From the NCBI RefSeq assembly GCF_003086295.3, contig NC_092041.1:98791827-98855826 (forward strand): a DNA stretch of 64,000 bases. The letters run 5' to 3'. Below are positions 1-11,569 of the stretch, in pieces. The notes below the pieces were generated by a model. The model searched no databases. It had not been told where the DNA came from and was given only the letters and a program-made list of their open reading frames with translations. Made by a program: the position numbers and the translations under genes. Within the stretch, counting starts at the first letter, position 1; each line of letters begins with the position of its first letter. Source of the DNA: Arachis hypogaea. Its lineage: Eukaryota > Streptophyta > Magnoliopsida > Fabales > Fabaceae.

Positions 1-170
1 ATTAAATTAAATTTTATTTTTAAATTCAAAGCGTAAAATTTAATTTTAAAAATTCGGGTGTTATATCTACGACCACGACCACGGCCACGACCCTAATCTG
101 CAACACCACTAGTTGTCGTCATGTCTGCAAAGAGCGAATCAATTAAAAATGTGCTAAATATATTCACAAA
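1..170. other. Short relic with RG-rich coding-like tail
   Basis: On the minus strand, about 60-95 reads as alternating Arg-Gly codons (GRGRGRGRR), preceded by an in-frame stop. RG-rich tails like this occur in RNA-binding proteins and in transposon gag or transposase ends. The piece is too short to assign, and no start, splice site or longer frame supports a gene. Confidence 0.25.
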
Positions 171-868
171 ATTGAGCCAAAACTTTTATTAAAAGTTCTT
201 TGAGGCATATTGTCGAACACTTGGTGTGCAAAAATACAAACAACACAAAATAGCACTAACAAATATTCTTTGCAGCACCGGTTCAAAATTCAGCACCAAT
301 GACATGAAAAATTAGCAGCATTTCGTAGTGACTCAACAAAGTATCAATCAATCAATCCAAACAAATTAAAATTCAAACTCAAGAAGCTCTTAACAGCATG
401 TTTAACTATGTATTAACTAACACTAATTCTAATCAGAAAATCCTAAATCTAACCTAAATTCAACTAACAGTAGCAAATAAGCATTGATTTTCAAAGATTG
501 AGCTAAAAATTTCATTAAAAGTTCTTTGAGGCATATTGTCGAACACTTGGTGTGCAAAAACACAAACAATACAAAATAGCACTAACAAACATTTTTTGCA
601 ACACCAATTCAAAATTCAGCACCAATGACATGAAAAAATCAACAGCATTTCGTAGTGACTTAACAAAGTATCAATCAATCAACCCAAATAAATTCAAATT
701 CAAATTGAAAAAGCTCTTAACATGTCTAACTATGTATTAACTAACACTAATTCTAATCAGAAAATCCTATTCTAACCTAAACTCAATTAACAGCAACAAA
801 TAATCCCAACCGAATCAAATCAGAAAAATTCTAATTCTAACATAAACTAAACTCAATTAACAGCAGCA
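171..868. repeat. Tandem direct repeat, two copies of about 320 bp plus a partial third
   Basis: Copy 1 (171-496) and copy 2 (497 to about 808) share long identical stretches, such as AAAGTTCTTTGAGGCATATT and AGCACCAATGACATGAAAAA, in the same order. The last 50 bases of the unit, around TCAATTAACAGCAGCAAATA, recur a third time at about 815-868. Copies differ by scattered substitutions and small indels, so the duplication is not recent. A 62-codon open frame inside copy 2 is broken in copy 1 and is not considered a gene. Confidence 0.85.
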
Positions 869-2030
869 AATAATCCTAGGCAAATAATTCTAACTTGAGT
901 TGAAGAACAGAGCAAGAACTCAGGAGAGAGGGATGCAATGGCAGTGACCGGCCGCTGCTGCATCTGAACTCGCTAGAACTAGAATGGCTCTGTTCCGATG
1001 GTAAATTTGAGCCTAAAGGATGCTCCAATTTCTTTTGTTTCCTTCCAATTATTACTGACGAATTTATTGTCAAAAACGTAAATTCGCCGGTGATTATTTA
1101 ACCTTACGAATTCGACACTTTTATCGCTAGTAAATCTGCCGCTATTCTGCGACTCTAAATCTGACAATACTCAATTTTTCTTATAGTGATATTTAGATAG
1201 AGTATACAAAAAAATTCAAATCGTTAAAATGTACGATTGTTCATCAACATCTTCGTGTTATTTATACCAAAATTGTTTGAAATACCTGTGTCCTCTTATT
1301 TTAAACAATTCTTATTTTTTTTTTCGAATATTTTTTGTTTGAGATTGAAAACTAATTTATGCTTACTGTTGCTAAGAATCCCCTTTCATTTCTTTTCCGA
1401 GTTATGCCCCTTAGCTTGCTATATTGGATTTATTTAGTGCAATAAAATATTCTTATTATCTTTGTAAAAGAAAAAGAATAATATTAGTTAATTGTATATA
1501 TATATTTAACATCATGCGTATATTAAAAACAATCTCATTTGGATATACACGTCTAGTAAAAAATAAAATAAAATGATCAGAAAAAAATCTCATTTAAAAA
1601 ATTATATAAAATTTAATTATTTTAATTTAGTTATAGATATATTTTAATTATATCTATGATATACTTTAATTATTATATTTTTTTCAAAGAGTTCTTTTTT
1701 TATTGGTATTGATGTTATTTTAGAAATTAAGAATTCATTTTTAAGAGTATGTATAATAAAATATACGATTATTAATATTATTAAAAATATTAGAAATAAT
1801 TTATATTCATTTATACACTAAATAAACAAAAAAATTTATAATAATTGAGTATAATTTTCGAACATAATATTTTTTATAATAATTTCTTAGAGTAATTTTT
1901 TAACTTAAAAACAAACCACAACTGAAATATCATTGGCATGGTGTAATATATTTTATGTGAATTTTAAATATTTCATTTATTAGATATATTTTAATAAAAA
2001 TCAAATACAATGACTTTAAATATACACGTC
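869..2030. other. Intergenic, no gene seen
   Basis: 869-1180 has slightly higher GC with short open frames on both strands but no recognisable domain. 1180-2030 is AT-rich low-complexity sequence. I see no gene or bounded element. Confidence 0.5.
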
Positions 2031-2440
2031 TGCTATATATACAAGCCTTTTTGGCTTACAAGCTATACAAGTTGCTCCAAGTCCAAGAAAAAAACACGCA
2101 CACCACTCTTTTAGAATCAAGCATCCAACGCACGCACCTTAATCACCCTTCCACAGTACATTCACTCTTCCTCTTCTTCCTCAATCAAAATGCAAATCGT
2201 CAAGATTCAAAGGACATTCAAAACAACTACGATTCTGCAGAAACGTTCCAACTCCTCGCCAAGAGTAGAAGAAATCAAGAAGAAAAGATACAAATCTCCA
2301 TAAAAAATCACCAGAAAAAATAAAGAAACATTATTCAAGATACTGTTTTACTGTTCTTTTAGGTTTTTCTTTTAGATTGTCTCTGCCATGTGCCTCATCC
2401 TTAACCAGCAAAACATTAAAAGATTTCAAGAAGAAATATA
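2030..2440 (+). other. Possible transcript leader (TATA-like box and pyrimidine-rich stretch), unassigned
   Basis: TATATATACAAG at about 2034-2045 is followed by a C/T/A-rich stretch of the kind seen in plant 5' leaders. An ATG at 2189 opens a 37-codon basic frame. No homology is recognised and no downstream coding sequence follows, so this could equally be the edge of a transposon transcript. Confidence 0.2.
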
Positions 2441-2452
2441 CTGTCTCCCCTG

Positions 2453-2597
2453 TTTTGGGTGTATTTCTTAAATCCTTTGGGTGTATTTCTGTAATTGTTT
2501 GGGTGTATTCTGTAATTCTTTCTATAACTGTTTAGGTGTATTTTTGTAATCGTTTGGGTATATTTACGTAATCATTTTGGTGTATTTCTGAAGTTCC
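2453..2597 (+). repeat. Degenerate minisatellite, unit about 22 bp, six copies
   Basis: The motif TTTGGGTGTATTTCTGTAAT recurs about every 22 bases with substitutions. The third unit carries an extra ten or so bases. I associate such repeats with non-coding parts of Mutator-type elements in peanut-like genomes, from memory only. Confidence 0.7.
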
Positions 2598-2599
2598 AT

Positions 2600-3417
2600 T
2601 ATCTTCAAAACGATTTTAAAGCTTGATTTCAGAAACCATGAAAATCGAAAAAAAACGAAGCAAAGAGAGAACGCACGAAGGAAATCCAACAAATTTGGTA
2701 AGAAACTCAAAAAAATAAATAAAATCTTTTAAAAAATGGAAGTTATATATTTGCGCTTTAATTGATTTGAATTGATTTAAAAGTCTGTTAAGCAGGCACG
2801 TAACATAAACAACGCATTTAATGAGTTTCTTTCTCTTCAAACTTGTAAAGCTTGTAAATGCTAATCACTTTGTATGTAGAGATTTTTTCTTAAATATAAT
2901 GGCTATTAAATGTATTCTTTTTCATGAATTTAATTACTATATTGAATGCATTGCTTGTATATCATTTATTAGCTATATTTAATCTCATCCATTTAAATCA
3001 ATCTAATGGCTATAAATATATTATCTCATTCTCACAAGATATATTCCTATTCTATTGTGTTTGTATTGTGAAGCAAATTCTTCGCTCTGATTTTTTATAA
3101 TAAGTGAATGTAGAAAATTTATGTTCTTTTGGTTTACACTAACGAATAACATATTGATTTGCTGGAATTATGAGTGATTTCTACGTAAGCATACCATCAT
3201 CTCTAATCTATGTGTATTCTAATTTAGATGCAATCTAATGCTATTCATGTTAGTATTATGGATTTTTGGTAACAATTATCAATTATATAGGGAGATACTA
3301 GACTGTGGGCATATTCTATCCAAAAAAAAATTATAGTCAAAACAGTCAAGAATAATGTTATTGTTAATTGGATATAACACGACCATCACAGAACATAACA
3401 TTCTTACCTCGCCTATT
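2600..3417. other. AT-rich intergenic, no gene seen
   Basis: Low-complexity AT-rich sequence with short, unsupported open frames on both strands. No splice-linked frame, RNA gene or repeat boundary was found. Confidence 0.5.
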
Positions 3418-3924
3418 CAGGAATGGATTCAGAGAGAGCGAGTAGTGACTTTAGCCTTTCAAATTTTTAAAAAATTATACTTATATTTGAGATATGCGTT
3501 TAAAAAAATAAAAAATATTATGTAATTTAATAATTTTATATGTATTATTTTTTACTATGTGATGGATTTATGTTTCAATTATTTAGTTTACTAATATTTT
3601 TCACTTAATCAAATTTATCATACCCTCAAGTCTTTGTATCTTTCAAATTAATTTTTAAGATAAAGTACTATTTTGGTCTCCAATATTTGGGATAAATCAT
3701 ATTTTGGTCCTTAATATTTTAATCGTCCTATTTTTATTCCAAAACGTATAAAATGGCATCAATGTTATCCCACTATCAAATCTTTCACTAACACTTAATG
3801 AAATTGATATACTATTAATAATACTTTTGTTAAAACTACGTTTGTTCAACCCCCCTTCTTCCACTTTCACTCTCTCAACAAGTCCAAAACTCATTCTCCT
3901 ATTCCTTTCTTCCTCTCTTGAAGA

Positions 3925-4488
3925 TGAAGGGTATTTCCAAATTTGATTAATTAATATTATTAGTATTATTGACATTATTATTAATATTATTATTAATATT
4001 AATAAATGGTTACTAACCGTTTAGTACCATTTGGTTGAAAGGACACAACCTTTTAAGGATTGTGTATGTTCAAAACATTGTGTCTATTGGCTAAAGGGAC
4101 ACAACTTTTTAAGAATTGTGTATGTTCAAAATATTGTATCTATTGACAATAGAAAAGACACAACCATTTGTATATGTAACTAATCATAATTGCTACGTGC
4201 AATATGTATAAATAAGTTCTTGTCCACTATTTCAAAAATACAAGTACTAAGTGTATATTTTAATCAACTATTAAGAAATTTTCTTTGTTTAAGAGAGTTG
4301 AAAATTTCTTACTATTGCTAATTAAGAAATTATTAGGTTTCATTGTATCCTGGGAGAGTATTGTCATCAATTCTATAGCAACTAAGTGTGGGGACAAATA
4401 TCTCTCTAAAGAAAGCGATCTAATCGTACCTTGAAACCACTACACAAATATAAGATTTTGTCATCTTCTCATACTGATATACCCAACA
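3925..4488 (+). repeat. 5' LTR of Copia-1
   Basis: 564 bp, TG...CA, with short inverted ends (TGAAGGGTAT / ATACCCAACA). The last 140 bases are nearly identical to 9380-9527. A TATAAATA box at 4207-4214 is the likely core promoter of the element, with transcription starting about 30 bases downstream inside the LTR. The sequence after the LTR (ATTTTAGGAGAT) does not resemble the usual initiator-tRNA(Met) primer site of plant Copia elements. Confidence 0.85.
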
Positions 4489-4511
4489 ATTTTAGGAGAT
4501 ATTTCTTGAAG

Positions 4512-7500
4512 ATGGCACAAGATCAAAACACTACGTTCAAGGTCATGAATCAAGAGTTTGTCAAATTAGATCGCTTTGATGGAACGAACTTCAACCGTTG
4601 AAAATACAAGATAATGTTTCTTCTTTCAGTTCTTAATCTTGCATATGTGATTGACCCAAAAACTACACCAATTGCCAATGCCGCTGAAAATTCCACACCG
4701 GAAGAGAAAGAAAAGATTATTCAATTGAAAAAGAAACGTGATGAAGATACTTTTGCATGTCGAGGTCATATTCTCAATACTTTATCCGACCGACTCTGTG
4801 ATCTCAACATGTCAATTCAATCACCATTAGAGATTTGGAAATCTTTGGAAGAAAAATACAATACCGAACGACAAGGAACAGATAAGTTTATTATGATGAA
4901 ATATTTTGAATTTATTATGAATGATACTATGCCTGTCATGGATCAAATTCATGAATTACAAATCCTTGTAAGTAGACTTCGTGATCTACAAGTGGTGATC
5001 CCTTAATCATTACAAGTTGGAGCAATTATTTCAAAATTGCCTTCATCTTGGAATAGTTATAGGAAGAAACTTTTACATCTTGGTGAGGACTTCACAATTG
5101 AGAAATTACTAAGGCATATACTTATAGAGGAGGAAACTCGAAAACGTGATGCTGTGTAGCTTTCTCAAAGTTCTAAAGTGAATCATATTGGTGAAAATAA
5201 CACCAATAAGAAGAAAAGAAAGTTCTCTAAAGATTCAAAGCAAGATAAGAAGAGACAAAGAGAGTGTTATCATTGTCATAAGAAAGGACACTATATCAAA
5301 GAATATAGACTTCTGAAAAAGGAAGCACCAAAGACCAACTTAGTGGAAGAGAAGGATCAAATTGCTATGGTTGTAGAACAAGTACAAAACATGCATATTG
5401 GCATGGTTACAGAAGTTAACATAGCAACACAAGAAAAATCACTTGAATGTTGGTTAGATTCAGGGGGCTACTGTTCACGTTTGCAATGATCACAACCAAT
5501 TCAAAACATATGAAGAATTGAACAATAGAGAGGTCTTAATGGGCAGTGACAACTCAGTCAAAGTTTGTGGTCAAGGAACTGTGGAATTGAATTTTACATC
5601 TGGAAAGAAATTAAGTTTAATAAATGTACTTCATATTCCAGATTTGAGAAAAACTTTAGTTTCTGTTAGTCTCTTGTGTAAGAAAGGATTAAAAGTTGTA
5701 ATGGAATCCGATAAAGTGATCTTGCTTAAGAATGATGTATTCATAGAAAAAGGATATTGTACTGAAGGCATGTTTAAACTTAGTATTAATAAAGTGAATG
5801 TTTCATTGTATGTTGTTGATTCTTGTGATTTATGGCATAGTAGATTAGCACACTTAAATTACAAATCAATTGAATATATGCAAAAGAATAACTATATTGA
5901 TCTTAGTATCAAGGATTTTAATAAGAAATGTGATATTTGCATACAATCCAAAATTACTAAGAAACCTTTTCCTAAAGTTGAAAGAAATACACATTTATTG
6001 GAGTTGATTCATAGTGATATTTGTGAACTAAATGGCAATATTACTAGAGGAGGAAAAAGATATTTTATAACTTTTATTGATGATTGTTCTAGATTTACTT
6101 ATGTGTATTTACTTAGAAATAAAGATAAAGATTTTGAAATGTTTAAGAAATATAAAATGGAAGTAGAAAATATGCATAATAAGAAAATAAAAGTTCTTCG
6201 TAGTGATCGAGGTGGAGAATATTTTTCTAACGAATTTGATCACTTTTGTGAATTACATGGTATTGTGCACGAATCTTCCGCTCCATATACTCCGCAACAA
6301 AATGGTTTGGCGGAAAGAAAAAATCGTACCTTAGTGGATATGGTTAATTCAATGTCACTAAATGCAAAATTGCCTTACAATTTGTGGGGTGAAGCATTAT
6401 TGACATCATGTCATATCCATAATAGGATACCATCAAGACATAGAAAGGTTTCTCCTTATGAATTTTGGAAAGGAAGGAAACCTAATTTAAATTATCTTAA
6501 TGTGTGGGGGTGTTTATCCTTTTATCGAGTTCTTGATCAAAAGAGAACCAAATTGGGGCCAAGAGCCATAAAAGGTACTTTTATAGGATATGCTCAAAAT
6601 TCTAAAGCATATAGAATATTAGACTTAGTGTCTAATATAGTTGTTGAATCAAGAGAAGTAGAATTTATTGAAAATAAATTTATCAATGATTAAACTTCTA
6701 ATTCAGAGTATCCCCAAAATGATACTAATATTTCACAAGAAATAAATAATCAAAATAAACATCTAAGCGACAAAGAGTTGATTGAACCAAGGAAGGGCTT
6801 GAGAGTAAGAAAAGAAAAGGACTTGGTTCCAGATTTTATTTCTTCTCAGGCTATCACCTTTTTGGTAGAAGGAACTAGGAATTCTGTAACAAACAAGATT
6901 TCTATTGTTATGAACATAGAGGGTGATCCTCAAACATTTAAAAAGGCTATGGTTTCAAGGGATCTGCTTTTTGGAAAGAAGCAATAAATGATGAAATAGA
7001 CTCAATATTATCTAACAATACTTGGGTCTTGGTTGATTTGTCTCCGGGATCAAAGCCTATAGGATGTAAGTGGGTATTTAGAAGAAAGTATAATACTGAT
7101 GGTTCATTACAAACCTTTAAAGCAAGGTTTATGGCCAAGGGGTTTAGACAACAAGAAGGTCTAGACTATTTTGATACCTACGCACCTGTGGCAAGAATGA
7201 CTTCTATTAGGGCTCTTATAGCATTTGCATCCATACATAAGCTTCATATACATCAAATGGATGTTAAAACGGCTTTTCTAAATGGAGATCTTAATGAAGA
7301 AATTTATATGGAGCAACCGGAAGGCTATGTGCTACCTGAAAATGAAAAGAAAGTTTGCAAATTAATTTAAGTCTTTGTTTGGGCTAAAACAAGTGCCTAA
7401 ACAATGGCATGAGAAGTTTGATTTAGTGGTGTTATCAAATGGGTTCTCACATAATAGTGCGGATAAATGTATTTACTCAAAATTTACCAAAGATTATGGA

Positions 7501-7578
7501 GTAATCATTTGTTTATATGTTGATGATATGTTAATCATCGGAACAAATTTAGAAGGTGATGAGTTTGGAAAACTCTAA
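4512..7578 (+). pseudogene. Copia-1 gag-pol, broken
   Basis: The frame opens at ATG 4512 (MAQDQNTTF). Gag is interrupted by in-frame TGA at 4599, TAA at 5004 and TAG at 5157. A zinc knuckle follows at about 5260-5310 (CYHCHKKGHYIKEY) with its last Cys replaced by Tyr. The protease region (WLDSG) is frameshifted in the G-run at 5463-5467. The 5518-6693 frame (391 codons) is intact, with the GAG-pre-integrase HHCC finger (LWHSRLAHL, CDIC) and the integrase D-D-E residues (HSDIC, SDRGGEYF, NGLAERKN). RT begins near 6930, shifts frame near 6965 and is broken again at 7368-7374. It still has the YVDD catalytic box at about 7519-7530. It ends abruptly at 7578, so RNase H is missing. Order PR-IN-RT is diagnostic of Copia. 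Confidence 0.9.
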
Positions 7579-8442
7579 TTTAATTTGATGATGAACAAAC
7601 ATTATTAAAAATAATTAATTACAAAATTATTAATTTGATCTTAATTCATACTTGCTTAATTAATAATTTTGTGTGCAGATTTGCTATTGGGCCGAAAATA
7701 AAAGATAAATGTTGCAAGCCCAAGTGTGAATTTATGTTTAGCATTGATTCAAAAATAATCAATGAAGTATGGCTGAAATAAAATTTTGTTTCTTGGGCCG
7801 AAATGAAAAGAAAAGATCCTAAACCCAATAAAATCAAAATTCAGCCTTATGCAATTTTGTCATATGAATGTTGGCTGAAACATTTTATCATTTGGGCCAG
7901 AATTCAAACATTATCATAAGCCCAAATTATCTCTCATGCATGATTCGAAACCAATTGAGAAGGAAAGCAAATGTTTTTACTGCTTTATGCCTCCAACGGA
8001 TCTCATGCTTCACCATGTGATGGAATTCAAATCTCATTAAAGTGAAGTTAATAAATGCATGGGAACTATGAGAGAGAAAAAGACATTTGATTTGATTGCA
8101 GCACTTAATGCTACACGCTACTCAGCAAGGGAAGAATCATTTCGTTTAATCTCATTCTCTTTCCTAATTCAATGCTTTTCAAATTTCTCTCTTCTCTCTT
8201 TACTTGCTTCTCACTTTCGATCATATCATAGCAGCAACTATGGAAGCTATAGCAAGCTACCATAGAGAAGAAGAAGCACGCCTAAAGACTATCAAAATGA
8301 TGGCAAGAAAAAGAAAACTAAAAGTATGCTGTGGCTAAGATTTTCACCACTTATGGTAAGATTTAGTGATGAGATCTTGGCTTCTCCATACCAAAAATGG
8401 TTGAAGAAGATTTCGGCCAGCAAGGAGAAGATCTTTGGAGGG
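7579..8442. other. Unclassified insert, possibly LTR-derived
   Basis: This stretch lies between the truncated Copia-1 RT and a Gypsy LTR fragment. It begins TTTAATTTGATGATGAACAA and contains repeated GGGCC(G/A)AAA-type motifs and a pyrimidine-rich stretch (8155-8225). I recognise no coding sequence. It resembles non-coding LTR sequence, but no partner LTR is present. Confidence 0.35.
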
Positions 8443-9376
8443 TGATGCACGAAATTGTGATCATCAATGGTGCCATCAACATGGTACGCACAATTGCAAT
8501 CTCAACTCTTTATCACAACTTCGCACAACTAACCAGCAAGTGCACTGGGTCGTCCAAGTAATAAACCTTACGCGAGTAAGGGTCGATCCCACGGAGATTG
8601 TTGGTATGAAGCAAGCTATGGTCATCTTGTAAATCTCAGTCAGGCAGATTCAAATGGTTATAGATGATTTATGAATAAAGCATAAAATAAAGATAGAGAT
8701 ACTTATGTAATTCATTGGTGAGAATTTCAGATAAGTGTATGGAGATGCTTTGTCCCTTCCGTCTCTCTGCTTTCCTACTGTCTTCATCTAATCCTTCTTA
8801 CTCCTTTCCATGGCAAGCTGTATGTTGGGCATCACCGTTGTCAATGGCTACAGTCCCGTCCTCTCAGTGAAAATGTTCAACGCGCTCTGTCACAGCACGG
8901 CTAATCATCTGTCGGTTCTCAATCAGGTTGGAATAGAATCCAGTGATTCTTTTGCGTCTGTCACTAACGCCCAGCCTTCAGGAGTTTGAAGCTCGTCACA
9001 GTCATTCAATCCTTGAATCCTACTCAGAATACCACAGACAAGGTTTAGACCTTCCGGATTCTCTTGAATGCCGCCATCAATTCTAGCTTATACCACGAAG
9101 ATTCTGATTAAGGAATCCAAGAGATAAACATTCAAGCCTTGTTTGCTTGTAGAACGGAAGTGGTTGTCAGGCACGCGTTCATAGGTGAGAATGATGATGA
9201 GCGTCACATAATCATCACATTCATCATGTTCTTGGGTGAAAATGAATATCTTAGAACAAGAATAAGCCGAATTGAATAGAAGAACAATAGTAATTGCATT
9301 AATACTCGAGGTACAGCAGAGTTCCACACCTTAATCTATGGTGTGTAGAAAATCCACCGTTGAAAATACATAAGAA
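8443..9376 (-). repeat. Truncated Gypsy LTR fragment
   Basis: Starts TGATGCACGAAATTGTGATC and carries blocks such as CAGCAAGTGCACTGGGTCGT and GGGTCGATCCCACGGAGATT. These blocks are shared with 26819-27350 and, in the opposite orientation, with the end of the Gypsy LTR at 61716-63074. Orientation relative to that LTR is minus. The far LTR end is missing: at about 9376 the sequence passes directly into the last 150 bases of the Copia-1 3' LTR. Confidence 0.75.
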
Positions 9377-9527
9377 CAAGGTCTAGGCATGGGAGAGTAT
9401 TGTCATCAACCCTATAGCAACTAAGTATGAGGACAAATATCTCTCTAAAGAAAGCGATCTAATCGTGCCTTAAAACCACTACACAAATATAAGATTTTGT
9501 CATCTTCTCATACTGATATACCCAACA
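9377..9527 (+). repeat. Truncated 3' LTR of Copia-1
   Basis: Matches 4350-4488 of the 5' LTR with few differences and ends ATACCCAACA next to the GAAGA target-site duplication. The first roughly 410 bases of the LTR are gone. Confidence 0.9.
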
Positions 9528-10432
9528 GAAGAATTAATAATGTAAAAGGAAGCAGGAGGAAGAATGAAAAAGGAGAATAAGTTTTGGACTTGTTGAGAGG
9601 ATGAAGGTGGGAGAACGGAGTTGAGCAAACATAGTTTTAACAAAAACCTTATTAACAATACATTAATTATGCTAATTGTTAGTGAAGAATATGTCACTAG
9701 GATAACATTAATGCCATTTTAAATGTTTTGGGATAAAAATAAGATGATTAAAATATTAAGGACCAAAATAAGATTAACCCCAAAAGTTGAGGACCAAAAC
9801 AGTACTTTACCCTAGTTTTTATATAATTCTATACCTTTTTGTTTTAAAAAATAATTTCTTTTTTAATATTAACATATTTAATATTTATATTATTATATAG
9901 AATATTAATAATGACTTACGTAGTTATCTTTTGGTTATCGCATTGTGTATTTTAGATGTTATTTTCTTATAAAAAATACTCATTATTCTATTAAATTTAC
10001 GTTGTTAAAAAAATTATAAAGATATTCTTACTATGTCTTTCACATAATTAATCGTTTATAAATTGCTTTTAAACTTTCAAAATTTTTGAAAGAATTAATT
10101 TTAGTTAATAAAATATGTGATAATTTTTTAACTAAATACACAATAAATTATTGATATTTTATAATTTTATAATGTACTATTGATATTGTTATGTTTATTT
10201 TATATAGTCATTATACTAAAAATAAAATTATAAAAAAGAATTTATAATTTTTTTAATATATATTGCTAAACCTTTTGAAAAACCAACTCAATAACTATAA
10301 GTTATGTCTAAATTGTTTTTATAGAAAAAAATATAATAAAAAATTAATTAAAAATTTGTCTAAAATTTGGCCATTGCATATTAAAATTTCTGAATCCGTC
10401 GCTGTTGACAACTAACATTATTTTGTTTTTAG

Positions 10433-11004
10433 GTAAAATTGCATTTCACATAAAGTACTATGAGATCAATTTCTAGAAAAGAAATATCTTAAAACATTGG
10501 CGTTCGAGGCTTACAATCAATTTTGGAGAGTGTGTTGGTAGACATCATGTACGAGGTATGCTAGTTTTCTTTAAATGAATAATTTGTACGTAATGTACAA
10601 CATAAGTGCATGTGTGGACTCTTAATATCCTTCATGTATTTTGATCGTTCTCTTTTATTTAGAAAAGCATAGTGAGAATACATGGCTTTTATAAAATACT
10701 ACTTTCTAGCCAAGAAATTTTAGATGGGGTGTGGCATTGGTCTACAAATTATGTTCTTCATTAGGAGTATAGCGAATTAATTAAAATGTGTTTTTCATGA
10801 TCTGTATTATTGTATTGCTTAATTTGCTAAATGTTTATGCATATCCCCGATACAAGAACAGGTGACGATATCATAGAGGTGGTTGTTGTTGATGAAGATA
10901 TTTTTGGAGGCAAGGAGCGTGGAAAAAGGGGTAAGATTTTTTTTTTTTTGGCAAAGGCGTATTGGACCGTTATCTTTTAGCTCCAAAGAATGATTCAAAG
11001 GTTT
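10433..11004 (+). pseudogene. CLPX: ClpX-type AAA+ unfoldase, 3' end only, broken
   Basis: ClpX is the ATP-dependent unfoldase that feeds the ClpP protease, in mitochondria of plants. Only its C-terminal small domain is seen. Exon-like block 1 (10433-10555, after TTTTTAG) reads VKLHFT, two in-frame stops, then GVRGLQSILESVLVDIMYE. This corresponds to the conserved ClpX segment ending in (A)MYEIPD. GTATGC at 10556 looks like the original donor. Block 2 (10843-11004) reads IPDTRTGDDIIEVVVVDED, then a frameshift in the T-run at 10937-10949, then GKGVLDRYLLAPKNDSK and a stop. The acceptor before block 2 is CAT, not CAG. Intron retention shows that this is a duplicated gene fragment and not a processed copy. 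The ATPase domain is absent in the window. Confidence 0.8.
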
Positions 11005-11569
11005 GAACGTATCATTTGAAATGGCATCAAAGTTTCACTTTGGTTTTTCTTTCTAATTAAATTCCTAATCATGCTTATTCTGCATGTTGACCACAGAGGC
11101 ATCGATTGGAACACGAAGCAGAGGCATAACCTCCTCCCATTGTTGGAAGCATGTAATGTATTGTTGATGTTTATTGTATTTATCTTTGTAGATAACAAGC
11201 TGATACATTTTTTGAATAATATGGAAGCGTCTAAGTCACATAATGTAATATCTTATAGTAACTTTCTATGGTTATTCTAACAAATCATAGTAAGGTAAAC
11301 TAATTGCCCTATACCTCTTTTGAGCAGAATTGATGGAGCGAAAAATGTGCATTACTTAGATTTTGTCCCACTAATGTTTTTTATTGAACTTGCATCACAA
11401 CCAATAATAGGTTCAATAAAAACAAGGTAGGGGTTACTTTTTGTCTGGAGTATTTTATTAAAGTGTGCTTAAAAAAATTCATAATTTCTTTACACAAGTG
11501 CATCATCTGCTGCATATAAATTGTTTGGAAAAAATTATAAGTGAAGTTTGGTGCCTATATTGTAATGAT
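11005..11569. other. Sequence downstream of the ClpX relic, no gene seen
   Basis: May include old 3' exon or 3' UTR sequence of the ClpX copy, because 11090-11145 is less AT-rich than its surroundings. No convincing continuation of the reading frame was found. Confidence 0.35.

Larger units (their letters stand above)
3925..9527 (+). mobile_element. Copia-1: degenerate Ty1/Copia retrotransposon
   Basis: The 5' LTR starts TGAAGGGTAT and the 3' LTR ends ATACCCAACA. Both sides carry the 5-bp target-site duplication GAAGA (3920-3924 and 9528-9532), which fixes the boundaries. Inside are gag, protease, integrase and reverse transcriptase remnants on the plus strand (4512-7578). Everything from the end of the RT to the last 150 bp of the 3' LTR has been replaced by foreign sequence (about 7579-9376). 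Several stops and frameshifts mean that it cannot move by itself. Confidence 0.9.
3658..9812. mobile_element. Long-TIR foldback MITE (Mutator-like), split by a Copia insertion
   Basis: The left arm (3658-3924) and right arm (9533-9812) are inverted copies of each other over nearly their whole length, starting with TAAAGTACT(A/G)TTTTGGTC. The arms meet at the site where the Copia element landed, so the empty MITE was an almost perfect palindrome of about 550 bp. Flanks are TAATTTTTA (3649-3657) and TAGTTTTTA (9813-9821), a 9-bp target-site duplication with one mismatch. This length is characteristic of Mutator-like elements. It has no coding capacity. Confidence 0.85.
3418..10404. mobile_element. 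Outer TIR element split by nested insertions
   Basis: The left end (CAGGAATGGATTCAGAG, 3418) and the reverse complement of the right end (CAGCGACGGATTCAGAA, ending 10404) form an imperfect terminal inverted repeat. Removing the foldback MITE at 3658-9812 leaves about 0.8 kb of AT-rich sequence without coding capacity, as expected for a non-autonomous DNA transposon. I found no clear target-site duplication (CGCCTATT left, TTGACAAC right), so the class is unassigned. Confidence 0.4.
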
